This document shows positions 1 through 8,049 of a DNA stretch of 64,000 bases, one piece after another. This stretch comes from Couchioplanes caeruleus (GTDB lineage: Bacteria > Actinomycetota > Actinomycetes > Mycobacteriales > Micromonosporaceae), in NCBI RefSeq assembly GCF_023499255.1, contig NZ_CP092183.1, forward strand, positions 1,123,501 through 1,187,500, read 5' to 3'. Each line of letters begins with the position of its first letter. The first letter of the stretch is position 1. The position numbers and the translations under genes were made by a program. Under the pieces are notes generated by a model, which was not told the DNA's origin, made no database searches, and saw only the letters and a program-made list of their open reading frames with translations.

Positions 1-31
1 CGACTCCGCGCGCGGTGGGTAGGTTCGGGGG

Positions 32-673
32 ATGCCTGAGCAACCGATGGTCGTCGTCCGTGGTGAGGCCGTCCGGGAAGTGCCCCCGGAGATCGCCCAG
101 TTCTCCGTCACCGTCTCCGTACGCGACAAGGACCGGCAGGTCACGCTGACCCGGCTGACCGAGCGGGCCGCCGAGGTGCGCACCGCGCTCGACGACTACC
201 CCGACGCGGTCGAGCGGCGGGAGACCAGCGGGGTCCGGGTGCACCCGCAGCTCAAGCGCGGTGGCAGCATCTCCGCGTACGTGGGGAGCGTCAGCACCAC
301 GGTGACCGTGACCGACTTCGCCGCGCTGGGGGAGATCCTGCTGCGGCTGGGCCGTGGCGAGGACGCGGCCATCTCCGGGCCCTGGTGGCAGCTGCGCCCG
401 GGCAGCCGGGCCGGCGCCGACGTGCGGCGTGAGGCGATCACCGACGCGCTGGGCCGGGCCCGGGAGTACGCGGACGCGGTCGGCGCTCGGGTGGACCGGC
501 TGGTGGAGATCTCCGACGAGGGCACCGGCGGCGGGGGCGGCAGGATGCGGGCCGCGGCGTACGGGATGGAGTCGGCCGCCGACCTGGAGCTCGAGCTGGA
601 CCCGCAGCCGCAGACCGTGCACGCCTCGGTGATCGTCCGCGTGGCCATCACGGAGCCGTCCTCGCTCACCTGA
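32..673 (+). CDS. SIMPL (DUF541) domain protein
   Basis: 213 aa. The sequence has the SIMPL layout: an N-terminal VRGEAVREVPPEIAQFSV strand followed by a long middle region and a C-terminal VHASVIVRVAI strand. The family is widespread and mostly uncharacterised (periplasmic or cytoplasmic beta-rich proteins, some linked to IRAK signalling in eukaryotes). No signal peptide is visible, so this copy is probably cytoplasmic. The ATG at 32 follows a GGGGGA ribosome-binding stretch. It stands alone, 62 bp ahead of the DUF4407 gene on the same strand. Confidence 0.85.
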   Translation: MPEQPMVVVRGEAVREVPPEIAQFSVTVSVRDKDRQVTLTRLTERAAEVRTALDDYPDAVERRETSGVRVHPQLKRGGSISAYVGSVSTTVTVTDFAALGEILLRLGRGEDAAISGPWWQLRPGSRAGADVRREAITDALGRAREYADAVGARVDRLVEISDEGTGGGGGRMRAAAYGMESAADLELELDPQPQTVHASVIVRVAITEPSSLT

Positions 674-735
674 GGAGACCACCCGATCCACCCGTTTCGC
701 CCGCGCGGCCGCGTGCGATCAGCGAGACTCGCAGC

Positions 736-1989
736 ATGCGTCGCTTGTTGCTCCGGATCGCCAACGTGAACCCGGACAGCGTGACCACGCACTCGGACCG
801 GGTCCTCTACAGCGCCATCGGCGTGTTCATCATGCTCTATTTCGTGTACGCGACGGTCGGCGGCGCCGCGTTCGTCGACGCCAGCGCGAACTACACGCAC
901 CCGTGGTGGCAGTGGCTGGTCGGGCCGCTGGTCGCGACCGGCGTGGTGGCGTACGACCGGGCCGTGGTGGGCCGGGTGGCGATCAACTACGAGCGGCTGG
1001 AGTCGTCGGACCCCGCTGACCTGCTGCGCCGCCCGACCGTCGGGCTGTACGCCGGCCGTCTCGCCCTGGCCCTGCTGTTCGCCGTGATCATCACCGAGCC
1101 GCTGATGCTGGCCCGCTACCAGGGCGAGATCGACGCGCGGCTCAACGAGGTGCACAACGAGCAGATCAGCCAGGTCGAGCAGGGCGGGGCGATCGCCGCG
1201 TACGACGCCCGGATGCAGCAGCTCAAGCGGGAGACGGCGGCGGACGACCGGGCCGTGCAGGCGCTCACCACACGCGCTGCGCAGAAGCGCAGGGACGCCC
1301 GTACCGTTTATGCCCAAGCCCTCGCCGACTCCGAGGGTGACGGCGTCTCCCGCAAGGCGGGCTGCCCGGAGGGCGGCTATTGCGACACGCTGGTGAAGCG
1401 GTCCCGGGGCCTGGACGACCAGGCCGCGCGCCTCGACGCGCAGGCCGCGGAGCTGCAGAAGAGCCAGGAGGCGGCGCGGCAGTCGCGGGCCGCCGAGCAG
1501 GCGGACCTGACCCGCAAGATCAGCGATCAGCGTACGGCCAACGCCGAGGCGATCGAGGCCGACGCCGGCTTCGGTGCCCGCACCAAGGCCATGTGGTACC
1601 TGGTGACCAGCGACTTCTGGGGCATCGGCGTCTTCTACATCGGCATCGCGCTGCTGCTGGTCGCCCTCGACTGCGCCGCGGTCGGCCTCAAGTTCGTCTC
1701 GCACGGCAACGCGTACGAACGCAGCGAGGCCCGCGTCGCCCGCGGCCGGGAGCACGAGGCCGCGATCGGCTACGAGCAGGGCCTGCGCGATGCCCGCCGG
1801 TACGCCGAGGCCACCTCGCGGGTGATGGCGGAGAGCATCGGCAAGGCGTCGCACGACGAGGAGCTGGCGGACATCGCGGTGGAACGCGCCCGCGCCCACC
1901 TCTACGACAGCGTGACCGGGGCGCCGCTGCCGCCCGTGCCGGTGATCGAGCGCCACACGCTGCGCGATGTGGACAGCATCAGGGCGTAG
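736..1989 (+). CDS. DUF4407 domain membrane protein
   Basis: 417 aa integral membrane protein matching the DUF4407 family. N-terminal segment with two TM helices (about residues 28-75), a third around 110-130 (ALALLFAVIITEPLMLA), a long Lys/Gln/Ala-rich coiled-coil middle (about 140-270) with three Cys near 215-225, then a fourth TM helix (GVFYIGIALLLVALDCAAV, about 300-320). The family occurs in actinobacteria and bacteroidetes, function unknown. The coiled-coil probably protrudes from one membrane face. Expected length and a plausible ATG. Confidence 0.85.
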   Translation: MRRLLLRIANVNPDSVTTHSDRVLYSAIGVFIMLYFVYATVGGAAFVDASANYTHPWWQWLVGPLVATGVVAYDRAVVGRVAINYERLESSDPADLLRRPTVGLYAGRLALALLFAVIITEPLMLARYQGEIDARLNEVHNEQISQVEQGGAIAAYDARMQQLKRETAADDRAVQALTTRAAQKRRDARTVYAQALADSEGDGVSRKAGCPEGGYCDTLVKRSRGLDDQAARLDAQAAELQKSQEAARQSRAAEQADLTRKISDQRTANAEAIEADAGFGARTKAMWYLVTSDFWGIGVFYIGIALLLVALDCAAVGLKFVSHGNAYERSEARVARGREHEAAIGYEQGLRDARRYAEATSRVMAESIGKASHDEELADIAVERARAHLYDSVTGAPLPPVPVIERHTLRDVDSIRA

Positions 1990-2001
1990 TGCAAATTGCA
2001 C
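1989..2001. promoter_or_regulatory. palindrome after the DUF4407 gene
   Basis: Near-perfect palindrome GTGCAAATTGCAC directly at the DUF4407 stop codon, followed by TAGTAT. It could be an operator for the gene at 2133. There is no regulator next to it, so this is tentative. Confidence 0.25.
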
Positions 2002-2132
2002 GGGACGGCTAGTATTTCACTCCGGCGTACCGCCTGCCCACGCTCTGTTATCGGCGGTGACGCCGGGCTCGAAGGACGGCGGAGGCGGCGAGCGATCGTC
2101 GTCCCCGCCGTTGCGCGTCTACCGTTCCCCTG

Positions 2133-2612
2133 ATGCACACGGTCGAGCTCCTGCTGGACGCCCCGCTGTCATCCCGTGTCCGGGAGGTCTGGCACGACCT
2201 CGCCGCGGCGGGCCTGCGCAGCCTCGCCTCGCACCAGCACCCCACGAACCGCCCGCACGTGACGCTGGCCGCCGCCGACGCGCTGTCGCCCGGTGTCGTG
2301 CCCGCCCTGGCCGCGCTGCCGCTCGACGTGGAGCTGGCCGACGTGGTGTTCCTCGGCCGGACGGTGGCCTGGCGGGTACGCCCCTCGGCCGCGCTGCTGT
2401 CGATGCAGCGATCGGTGTGGGAAGCCCTCGACGGCCGGGAACGGAATCCGCTGCACGAGCCGGGGCGCTGGGTGCCGCACGTGAGCCTGGCGCTGCGGGT
2501 CAAGCCGGAGCTGCAGGCCCGGTACCCACGCTCCGTCGGTGCGGCGGCGGGCAGGGCGGTCGCGGCACGCACGTACAACTCCGAGACGCGCACGGTCACC
2601 GGTCTGGCCTGA
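2133..2612 (+). CDS. 2'-5' RNA ligase-like 2H phosphoesterase
   Basis: 159 aa. Two HxT/HxS signatures typical of the 2H phosphoesterase superfamily are visible: PHVTLA near residue 40 and PHVSLAL near residue 118, with the usual spacing of about 80 residues. Members hydrolyse or form 2'-5' or cyclic phosphodiester bonds in RNA or nucleotides; the actual substrate cannot be read from sequence. Short cytoplasmic protein of family-typical length. Single gene, followed 44 bp later by the Uma2 gene. Confidence 0.85.
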   Translation: MHTVELLLDAPLSSRVREVWHDLAAAGLRSLASHQHPTNRPHVTLAAADALSPGVVPALAALPLDVELADVVFLGRTVAWRVRPSAALLSMQRSVWEALDGRERNPLHEPGRWVPHVSLALRVKPELQARYPRSVGAAAGRAVAARTYNSETRTVTGLA

Positions 2613-2656
2613 CGATATGTTGAGGGGCGTAGCACTTCACGGTCCAGGAGGTAGGT

Positions 2657-3223
2657 ATGACCGCCGAGATGGTCGCGCCGGCTTGGATGCATGAGCAGGT
2701 CACCGCGGAGCAATACGCGACCTGGACGGAAGAGCAGTGTGCGGGCATCGAGATCGTGGATGGGATGGTTCTCGTGAGTCCGAGCGCTTCCAAGCGCCAC
2801 AACCGCCTGGCCCGGCTCCTGGCCAACGCCTTGGACAGCGCCGCGGGGCCGGACTGGAACGCCGACACCGACTTCGACGTCCGGCTTCAAGATGTGCCGC
2901 TCAACAATCGTCGTCCCGACGTGACGGTGTATCGGGCGGACGCCCTGGATGTGTCACCGACCCGGCCGGAGCACGTGCTTCTGGTGGTCGAGGTCGTGTC
3001 GCCGGGCTCGGAGACCACGGACCGGATCGTCAAGGCCGACCAGTACGCCAAGGCCGGCATCCAGTTCTACTGGCGCGTCGAGCAAACCCCTACCGGTGCG
3101 CCGCTGGTCTACACATACGTTCTCGACCCGGCGACCGGCCGCTACCGCGACGGCGACATCTTCGCGGGCGTCGTGAGGGTCGCCGTGCCCTTCTCCGTCG
3201 ACGTCGACCTCAGCCGGATCTGA
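2657..3223 (+). CDS. Uma2 family (DUF820) putative restriction-like nuclease
   Basis: 188 aa. Contains the PD-(D/E)xK-like core of Uma2/DUF820: NNRRPDVTVYRADAL (about residues 85-100), LLVVEVVSPGSETTDR (about 113-128) and K.DQYAKAGIQFYW. A strong AGGAGGT ribosome-binding site precedes the ATG. The family is expanded in cyanobacteria and actinobacteria with a presumed endonuclease fold but no settled role. No partner methylase is adjacent. Confidence 0.9.
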   Translation: MTAEMVAPAWMHEQVTAEQYATWTEEQCAGIEIVDGMVLVSPSASKRHNRLARLLANALDSAAGPDWNADTDFDVRLQDVPLNNRRPDVTVYRADALDVSPTRPEHVLLVVEVVSPGSETTDRIVKADQYAKAGIQFYWRVEQTPTGAPLVYTYVLDPATGRYRDGDIFAGVVRVAVPFSVDVDLSRI

Positions 3224-3232
3224 TGGACCGGC

Positions 3233-3838
3233 GTGGTTGATCCTGCGTCGTTCGTCGACGGCGAGAACTGGACCGGCGGCTTCTACGAGCTTTGCCTGGA
3301 GCTCGGCCCCCGCGACGACCAGCGCCTGCAGGCGGCCCTGACCGCCCTCTGGCAGGCGGCCGGGATCGACGGCTGCTGCGCCGACAGCGGCCGGGAGCCC
3401 GAGGATCAGCCCGCGGTGCCCTGCACGGTCGGGTCCCTGGAGAGCCTCGGCCACCTGCGGGGCCGGGTCGCGCTCCCGACCGGCCGGCGGGTCGTCTGCG
3501 GCTGCTTCGCCGTACGCGACGATGGCGACGGACCCGAGTGGATCGAGCTGTACCTGCCCCTCGGCGCGCTGGCCCGTACGGACCGGCGGATCGGCGGCTA
3601 CCCGTTCGACTCGCGCAGCGGGCCGGAGTCGCTGGACTGGCGGAGCGGGCTCGACGACTGGCTCGTCGCGATCGCCGGGCAGGTGCACAGGCAGGTACCA
3701 GTACGGCTGGGGCTGGTCGGTTTCGAGGTGGATTCGGTCTCTGCCGAGACGCTCGGCGGCGTCGTCCCGCAGGAGCGGTGGGCGGGTTTCCTGCTGCCGG
3801 CCGGCGACGGACTTCGGTACGAGCCGGCCAACCGCTGA
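3233..3838 (+). CDS. conserved hypothetical protein
   Basis: 201 aa, start GTG at 3233, 9 bp after the Uma2 stop, so probably co-transcribed. I do not recognise the family. It is soluble with no TM segment or signal peptide, starts with an acidic helix (ELCLELGPRDDQRLQAALTALW), has three Cys between residues 42 and 62, and contains a strand-rich middle (GCFAVRDDGDGPEWIELYLPLGAL). Ends PANR just before the SipW cassette. The reading frame and codon bias look real. Confidence 0.65.
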   Translation: MVDPASFVDGENWTGGFYELCLELGPRDDQRLQAALTALWQAAGIDGCCADSGREPEDQPAVPCTVGSLESLGHLRGRVALPTGRRVVCGCFAVRDDGDGPEWIELYLPLGALARTDRRIGGYPFDSRSGPESLDWRSGLDDWLVAIAGQVHRQVPVRLGLVGFEVDSVSAETLGGVVPQERWAGFLLPAGDGLRYEPANR

Positions 3839-3959
3839 GCGGTCGGCGGGGGACTTGCCGGGGACTTGACGGGCGCTTGAGCCCGCGTTGAGACGGGCCG
3901 CCGAACTATCGGGCAACAGCGACGGCGATGCCCGCCGCGCCGGGTCCGAGAGGAATGTC

Positions 3960-4532
3960 ATGCAGCTTGCGGGGATGAAGATGGTGGCCGTGGGCCTGAC
4001 CGTGGCCGGTGGGATCGCGGTCAGCTCCGGGGTCATGTGGCAGGCGTCCAGCGCCGCCTTCACCGCCTCCACCGGGACCGCTGCCAACTCCTGGAACGCC
4101 GGCACGGTGGTGTTGAGCGACGACGACAGCGCCGTGGCGATGTTCAACGCGACGAACCTGCGGCCCGGCTCGACCGGTGACAAGTGCATCACCGTGTCGT
4201 ACACCGGCAGCCTGTCGTCGACCGTGAAGATGTACGGCACCGCCGTCTCCGGTGCGCTGACCCCGTACGTGGACCTGGTGATCGAGGAGGGCAGCGGCGG
4301 CGGTTTCGGCAGCTGCACCGGCTTCACGCCGTCCGGCACCGCGTACACCGGCACGCTGGCGAACTTCGGCAGCACGAAGACCGGGTTCGCCACCGGCGTG
4401 GGCACCTTCGCCCCGAGCGGTTCCGGGCAGCAGAAGACGTACCACGTCACGTACACGGTGAACGCCGCGACGCCCGACACGGCGCAGGCCGCGTCCGCCG
4501 CGGCGACCTTCACCTGGGAAGCGAACAGCTGA
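3960..4532 (+). CDS. SipW-dependent TasA-like exported protein
   Basis: 190 aa. The N-terminus MKMVAVGLTVAGGIAVSSGV followed by SSAAFTASTGTAANSWNAG fits the SipW-dependent-type signal: a hydrophobic helix, a cleavage region with Ala-Ala-Phe, then an N..AGT/V segment and acidic DDDS. In Bacillus such proteins (TasA, TapA, camelysin) are matured by SipW and form surface fibres. The rest is a Thr/Gly/Ser-rich beta domain with two Cys (KCITVSY and SCTGF). The start is ATG 3960 after an AGAGGA ribosome-binding site. It lies 2 bp before the SipW-type peptidase gene. Confidence 0.8.
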   Translation: MQLAGMKMVAVGLTVAGGIAVSSGVMWQASSAAFTASTGTAANSWNAGTVVLSDDDSAVAMFNATNLRPGSTGDKCITVSYTGSLSSTVKMYGTAVSGALTPYVDLVIEEGSGGGFGSCTGFTPSGTAYTGTLANFGSTKTGFATGVGTFAPSGSGQQKTYHVTYTVNAATPDTAQAASAAATFTWEANS

Positions 4533-4534
4533 CC

Positions 4535-5068
4535 ATGACGGCCGTCGCCTGGACCGGTGCCCGCCGGATGCCGGTGCTGCGCCTCTCCGCGGGCGCGGTA
4601 CGCCTCATCGCCGTCGCCGCCCTCGCGGGGGTCGCGGCCATGCTCGCCTGGACCGCGCTGCCCGCCGTCTGGGGCTGGCAGCCGACGGTCGTGACCAGCG
4701 GCTCGATGAGCCCGTCCCTGCACCGCGGGGACGTGGCGGTCACCTCGGCGCCGCCCGCCGGCTGGGAACCGGCCGTCGGCCAGGTCGTGGTCGTGCCGGA
4801 TGCGCTGCGGCCGGGCCGTACCCGCATCCACCGGATCGCCGGCATCGACGCCGACGGCATGCTGATCACCCGCGGCGACGCGAACGGCAGCGACGATTCC
4901 TTCCGTACGGCGCCGGCCGACGTGCGGGGCATCGGCCGGCTGCTCGTCCCGCGGGTGGCGCTCGGCAGCCTTGAGCTGCGTGAGGGGCGTCCGGTGTTGT
5001 TCCTCGCGCAGGGTGCCGCCGTCGTGGCCGCGCTGGCGCTGGTGCTGCGCCCGGCCCGTAAGCCCTGA
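4535..5068 (+). CDS. sipW: SipW-type (ER-type) signal peptidase I
   Basis: 177 aa. One N-terminal TM helix (about 20-48), then the S26B core. The catalytic Ser is in SGSMSP (Ser57). The general base position is His99 in RIHRI rather than Lys, followed by TRGDANGSDD with Asp115. This Ser-His-Asp pattern is the eukaryotic/SipW type, not the usual bacterial Ser-Lys LepB. A second TM helix lies at the C-terminus (LFLAQGAAVVAALALVL). It starts 2 bp after the upstream substrate gene and is followed 57 bp later by a second likely substrate, so this is a dedicated processing cassette. Confidence 0.9.
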   Translation: MTAVAWTGARRMPVLRLSAGAVRLIAVAALAGVAAMLAWTALPAVWGWQPTVVTSGSMSPSLHRGDVAVTSAPPAGWEPAVGQVVVVPDALRPGRTRIHRIAGIDADGMLITRGDANGSDDSFRTAPADVRGIGRLLVPRVALGSLELREGRPVLFLAQGAAVVAALALVLRPARKP

Positions 5069-5124
5069 TTCCTCACCTCGGGCGGTTGCCGGCCGACGAT
5101 GACAGCGGACGGAGAAGGAGCGGC

Positions 5125-6312
5125 GTGAGGCGTCTGCTGATAGCGACTGCGGTGACCCTGGCGGCCATGGGCGGCCTCGTCGGTCTGGCCCGGTCCGATG
5201 CCGCCTTCACGGCCAAGACGACCACCTCGGTCAAGTTCACCGCCGCGCCCGCCTTCTCGTCCGGCGGCCTCTACGGCTGGGGCGACTCGTCGTCCGGGCA
5301 GACCGGCGCCGCCGCGTCCGGCTCGCTGGCCACGCCCACCGCGGTCGGCTCGGTCACCACGTGGGTGCGGCCGGCAGCGGGTGCCGGGTTCGCGTGTGCC
5401 GCGCGTACGGACGGCACGTTGTGGTGCTGGGGCGCCAACGCGTCCGGTCAGCTGGGGCTCGGCGACCTGGCCGCCCGTACCTCCGGCCCGGTCCAGATCG
5501 TCGGCGCGACGACGTGGACCGCCGTGGCGACGGGTCGCCAGCACGCGTGCGGTGTCCGCTCGAACGGGACACTCTGGTGCTGGGGTGCGAACGCGTCGGG
5601 GCAGCTGGGGCTCGGCGACACCACGGACCGTACGGCTCCGGTGCAGGTCGGCGCGGTGACCACGTGGCGGACGGTGACGGCCGGGACGGCGTACACGTGT
5701 GGCCTGCGTTCCGACGGCACGATCTGGTGCTGGGGTGCGGGCGCGTCGGGTCAGCTGGGCCTGGGCACCACCACGGACCGCACCGCCCCGGTGAAGATCG
5801 GCACCACGACCACCTGGAACGCGATCACCGCCGGTGCCGCGTACGCCTGTGCCACCCGTACCGACGGCAGCCTCTGGTGCTGGGGCGACAACGCCGCCGG
5901 CCAGCTGGGCCAGGGCAACACCACGACGAAGCTCTCCCCGGTCCGGGTGGGCGCCGGCGTCTGGCGGACGGTGTCGACGGGTGGACAGCACACCTGCGCG
6001 ATCGGTACGGACAGCAGCCTGTGGTGCTGGGGTGCCAACGCGTCCGGCCAGCTCGGCCTCGGTGACACGACCAACCGCACCTCGCCCGTACGCGTGGGCT
6101 CGGGTACGGGCTGGCGAACGGTCACCCCGGGTGCCCAGCATTCGTGCGCGACCGACACCGGCAACGCGGTGTGGTGCTGGGGTGCCAACGCGTCCGGCCA
6201 GCTGGGCCTCGGTGACACCACCGGCCGTACGGCACCCGCCCAGGTCCCCGCGTTCACCGCGCGCCCGATCGGCTCCGGGCCAGAGGCGAACACGACCCTG
6301 GCCATCGCTTAG
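5125..6312 (+). CDS. exported RCC1-repeat beta-propeller
   Basis: About 395 aa from GTG 5125, which follows GGAGAAGGAG; an upstream in-frame ATG at 5086 lacks a ribosome-binding site. The signal helix LLIATAVTLAAMGGLVGLA is followed by SDAAFTAKTTTSVKFTAAP, the same Ala-Ala-Phe-Thr cleavage pattern as the SipW substrate two genes upstream. The mature part has six to seven RCC1 blades, each with C-x-WCWG(A/D)NASGQLGLG and a preceding HxCA or YxC Cys. The paired Cys in each blade suggests disulfide-stapled propeller blades outside the cell. Stop TAG at 6310-6312 overlaps the convergent TetR gene. Confidence 0.9.
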   Translation: MRRLLIATAVTLAAMGGLVGLARSDAAFTAKTTTSVKFTAAPAFSSGGLYGWGDSSSGQTGAAASGSLATPTAVGSVTTWVRPAAGAGFACAARTDGTLWCWGANASGQLGLGDLAARTSGPVQIVGATTWTAVATGRQHACGVRSNGTLWCWGANASGQLGLGDTTDRTAPVQVGAVTTWRTVTAGTAYTCGLRSDGTIWCWGAGASGQLGLGTTTDRTAPVKIGTTTTWNAITAGAAYACATRTDGSLWCWGDNAAGQLGQGNTTTKLSPVRVGAGVWRTVSTGGQHTCAIGTDSSLWCWGANASGQLGLGDTTNRTSPVRVGSGTGWRTVTPGAQHSCATDTGNAVWCWGANASGQLGLGDTTGRTAPAQVPAFTARPIGSGPEANTTLAIA

Positions 6313-6893
6313 GGCGTCGACCCGCGGACCTGCTCGACGAGGAGCTGCAGGCGCTCGGCGGCGTGCCCCGGGCGGAGCCGGCCGTGGCGGTCGAGCTCGA
6401 CCAGCCCGTGCAGCGCCGCCCACACGACCTCGGTGAGCGTGTCGACGTCGCGCGTGCCGGCGACCGCCGCGACCGCCTCGCGCAGCTCGGTGAACGCCTC
6501 GATCAGCGGCGTGGGCGTGTCCTCCGTGCCGCCGAAGTGCAGTCGCGTCGACCGGGTGAACATGGCGTCGTAGAGCGCGGTGTTGCTCGCAGCGAAGTCG
6601 CTAAAGGCGGCGGCGACCCGGCCGACCTGGTCGGCCGGAGTGGGGCTGCCACGGCGGGCGGCGCGCAGCGTCTCGGTGAGCTCGCCGAAGCCTTCCAGCG
6701 CGACGGCCTCGACGATGTCCTCCATCGACCCGAAGTGCTTGTACAGCACCGGCTGGCTGTACTCGATCTCGGTGGACAGCCGGCGCGTGGTGACCGCGTT
6801 CCAGCCCTCGCGCTCGGCCAGCGTGCGCGCGGTCTCCGTGATGAGCCGGCGACGGGCGAGACGCTCGCGCTGCCGGCGGTCTTCGATCGCCAT
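6309..6893 (-). CDS. TetR/AcrR family regulator
   Basis: 194 aa from ATG 6893. N-terminal HTH about residues 12-60 (ITETARTLAEREGWNAVTTR, then EYSQPVLYKHFGSMEDIVEAV), typical TetR fold; the C-terminal part matches the TetR C-terminal helical bundle with HGLVELDRHGRL near the end. It is divergent from the SnoaL-like gene at 7003 with inverted repeats between them, so it probably represses that gene and itself. The stop codon overlaps the end of the RCC1 gene on the other strand by 4 bp. Confidence 0.9.
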   Translation of the reverse strand: MAIEDRRQRERLARRRLITETARTLAEREGWNAVTTRRLSTEIEYSQPVLYKHFGSMEDIVEAVALEGFGELTETLRAARRGSPTPADQVGRVAAAFSDFAASNTALYDAMFTRSTRLHFGGTEDTPTPLIEAFTELREAVAAVAGTRDVDTLTEVVWAALHGLVELDRHGRLRPGHAAERLQLLVEQVRGSTP

Positions 6894-6902
6894 ATCTGAC
6901 TG

Positions 6903-6931
6903 TAGCACCGCTACTGTTTCTATCAGTGCTA
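6903..6931. promoter_or_regulatory. putative TetR operator 1
   Basis: Inverted repeat TAGCAC ... GTGCTA separated by 17 bp, lying just upstream of the TetR start codon. Probably an autoregulatory operator. Inference from position and symmetry. Confidence 0.4.
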
Positions 6932-6954
6932 TTGACACGAGCGCTCCTGAATAG

Positions 6955-6983
6955 TTAGCGTTGCTAGCGTTAGCATCGCTAAC
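6955..6983. promoter_or_regulatory. putative TetR operator 2
   Basis: Inverted repeat GTTAGCG ... CGCTAAC with an inner GCTAGC-GTTAGC repeat, ending about 20 bp before the SnoaL-like ATG and just upstream of its AGGAGG ribosome-binding site. The placement would block the promoter of the 7003 gene. Confidence 0.45.
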
Positions 6984-7002
6984 CAAGTTCAGGAGGCGTC
7001 AC

Positions 7003-7428
7003 ATGTCCCAGGAACAGCACCTCGCCGACCTCTTCGTCGAGATGATCAACACGCACGACCCGGACCTGGTGGACCGGTTCGTCGCCGAGGACTACCTCAA
7101 TCACAACGCCTTCGTCGCCGACGGTCGCGAGGCGAACCGCCGGTTCTGGGGCATGTTCTTCGCAGGCCTGCCCGACGTGACCGTCACGAGGGAGGACCTC
7201 GTGATCTCCGGGGACCGCGTCGTGGGCCGTTTCGTCTACCGCGGCACGCACACCGGGGAGCTCATGGGCTTCCCCGCCACCGGCAAGCCGGTCGAGATGC
7301 ACAGCATCGACATCTGGCGGGTTCGGGACGGCTTGTTCGCCGAGCACTGGGACGAGCTGAACCTGATGCAGGTGTTCCAGCAGATCGGCGCCCTGCCGGC
7401 CCTCGGCGGAACCGGGGCGCAGGCATGA
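7003..7428 (+). CDS. SnoaL-like ester cyclase family protein
   Basis: 141 aa. NTF2-like fold of the SnoaL/ester cyclase group: N-terminal helix with EMINTHDPDLVDRFVAEDYLNHN, then GREANRRFW, DVTVTREDLVISGDRVVGRF and the GTHTGELMGFPATGKPVEM segment with a conserved His/Asp pocket, ending in FAEHWDELN. ATG 7003 follows AGGAGG. Substrate unknown; often under TetR control. A 24-codon ORF starts inside its stop codon (ATGA). Confidence 0.88.
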   Translation: MSQEQHLADLFVEMINTHDPDLVDRFVAEDYLNHNAFVADGREANRRFWGMFFAGLPDVTVTREDLVISGDRVVGRFVYRGTHTGELMGFPATGKPVEMHSIDIWRVRDGLFAEHWDELNLMQVFQQIGALPALGGTGAQA

Positions 7429-7499
7429 CGCTCGTCGTCGCCCGGGCGGTCCTGCAGGGCCTGGCCGTGCTCGGCCTGGGAATCAGTCTCCTCAGCTGA
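7425..7499 (+). CDS. 24-aa hydrophobic peptide, coupled
   Basis: ATG at 7425 overlaps the stop of the SnoaL-like gene as ATGA and encodes MTLVVARAVLQGLAVLGLGI plus SLLS before TGA. One short amphipathic or membrane-inserting helix. It could be a remnant of a lost transporter N-terminus or a genuine leaderless-coupled micropeptide. Nothing but the coupling and hydrophobicity supports it. Confidence 0.35.
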   Translation: MTLVVARAVLQGLAVLGLGISLLS

Positions 7500-7509
7500 G
7501 CCGGTACCG

Positions 7510-7980
7510 CTACGCCTCGGCGGTGAGCGGTAGCGGCGAGGTCCCCTTGATCTCCTGCAGGCGCAGCAGGGTCGTCAGCCGCTGCGCGCCTTTGAAGGAC
7601 AGCTGGGTGAGGACGTGCTGCAGTTCCGCGACGTCGCGCGCCACGATCAGCATCATCACGTCGATCTCGCCGGCCACCCAGTCGGCGGCGATGACCTGGG
7701 GCATCGCCAGCACCGCCTTCTGGAAGGCCAGGTCGGCGCGCGGGTCGTGCCGGCCCAGCCGGGCCGACACGTACACCTGCAGCGGGAAGCCGGCCTCGGC
7801 CGGGTCGAGCTTGGCGGTGACGTGCCGGATGACACCGGACTTCTTCAGGCGCCGGATGCGGTTGAGCGTGGCGGCGGGGGACAGGCCGACGAGCCGGGCC
7901 AGTTCCAGGTTCGACCGGTCGGCGTCCTGCTGCAGTTCGTTGAGGAGCTGGACATCGATTTCATCAAGTCGGGCTGCCAT
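7510..7980 (-). CDS. Lrp/AsnC family transcriptional regulator
   Basis: 156 aa. N-terminal winged HTH (LDEIDVQLLNELQQDADRSN, then LARLVGLSPAATLNRIRRLK) followed by the RAM/AsnC ligand-binding domain (FPLQVYVSARLG ... DWVAGEIDVMMLIVARDVAEL). Family-typical length. Divergent from the EamA permease at 8050 with 69 bp between them, so it most likely controls that exporter in response to an amino acid. Confidence 0.92.
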   Translation of the reverse strand: MAARLDEIDVQLLNELQQDADRSNLELARLVGLSPAATLNRIRRLKKSGVIRHVTAKLDPAEAGFPLQVYVSARLGRHDPRADLAFQKAVLAMPQVIAADWVAGEIDVMMLIVARDVAELQHVLTQLSFKGAQRLTTLLRLQEIKGTSPLPLTAEA

Positions 7981-8049
7981 GTGACCAAATATAGTTTCGT
8001 GATCCGGCCGAGCCGGCGAATCTGACGTCGTGGTGCGGACGATCGTCTG

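Noticed and set aside
196..2001. 601-aa minus-strand open frame across the first two genes
   Set aside because: It is an antisense shadow of SIMPL and DUF4407 genes in GC-rich DNA; composition is Arg/Ala/His-rich with no domain.
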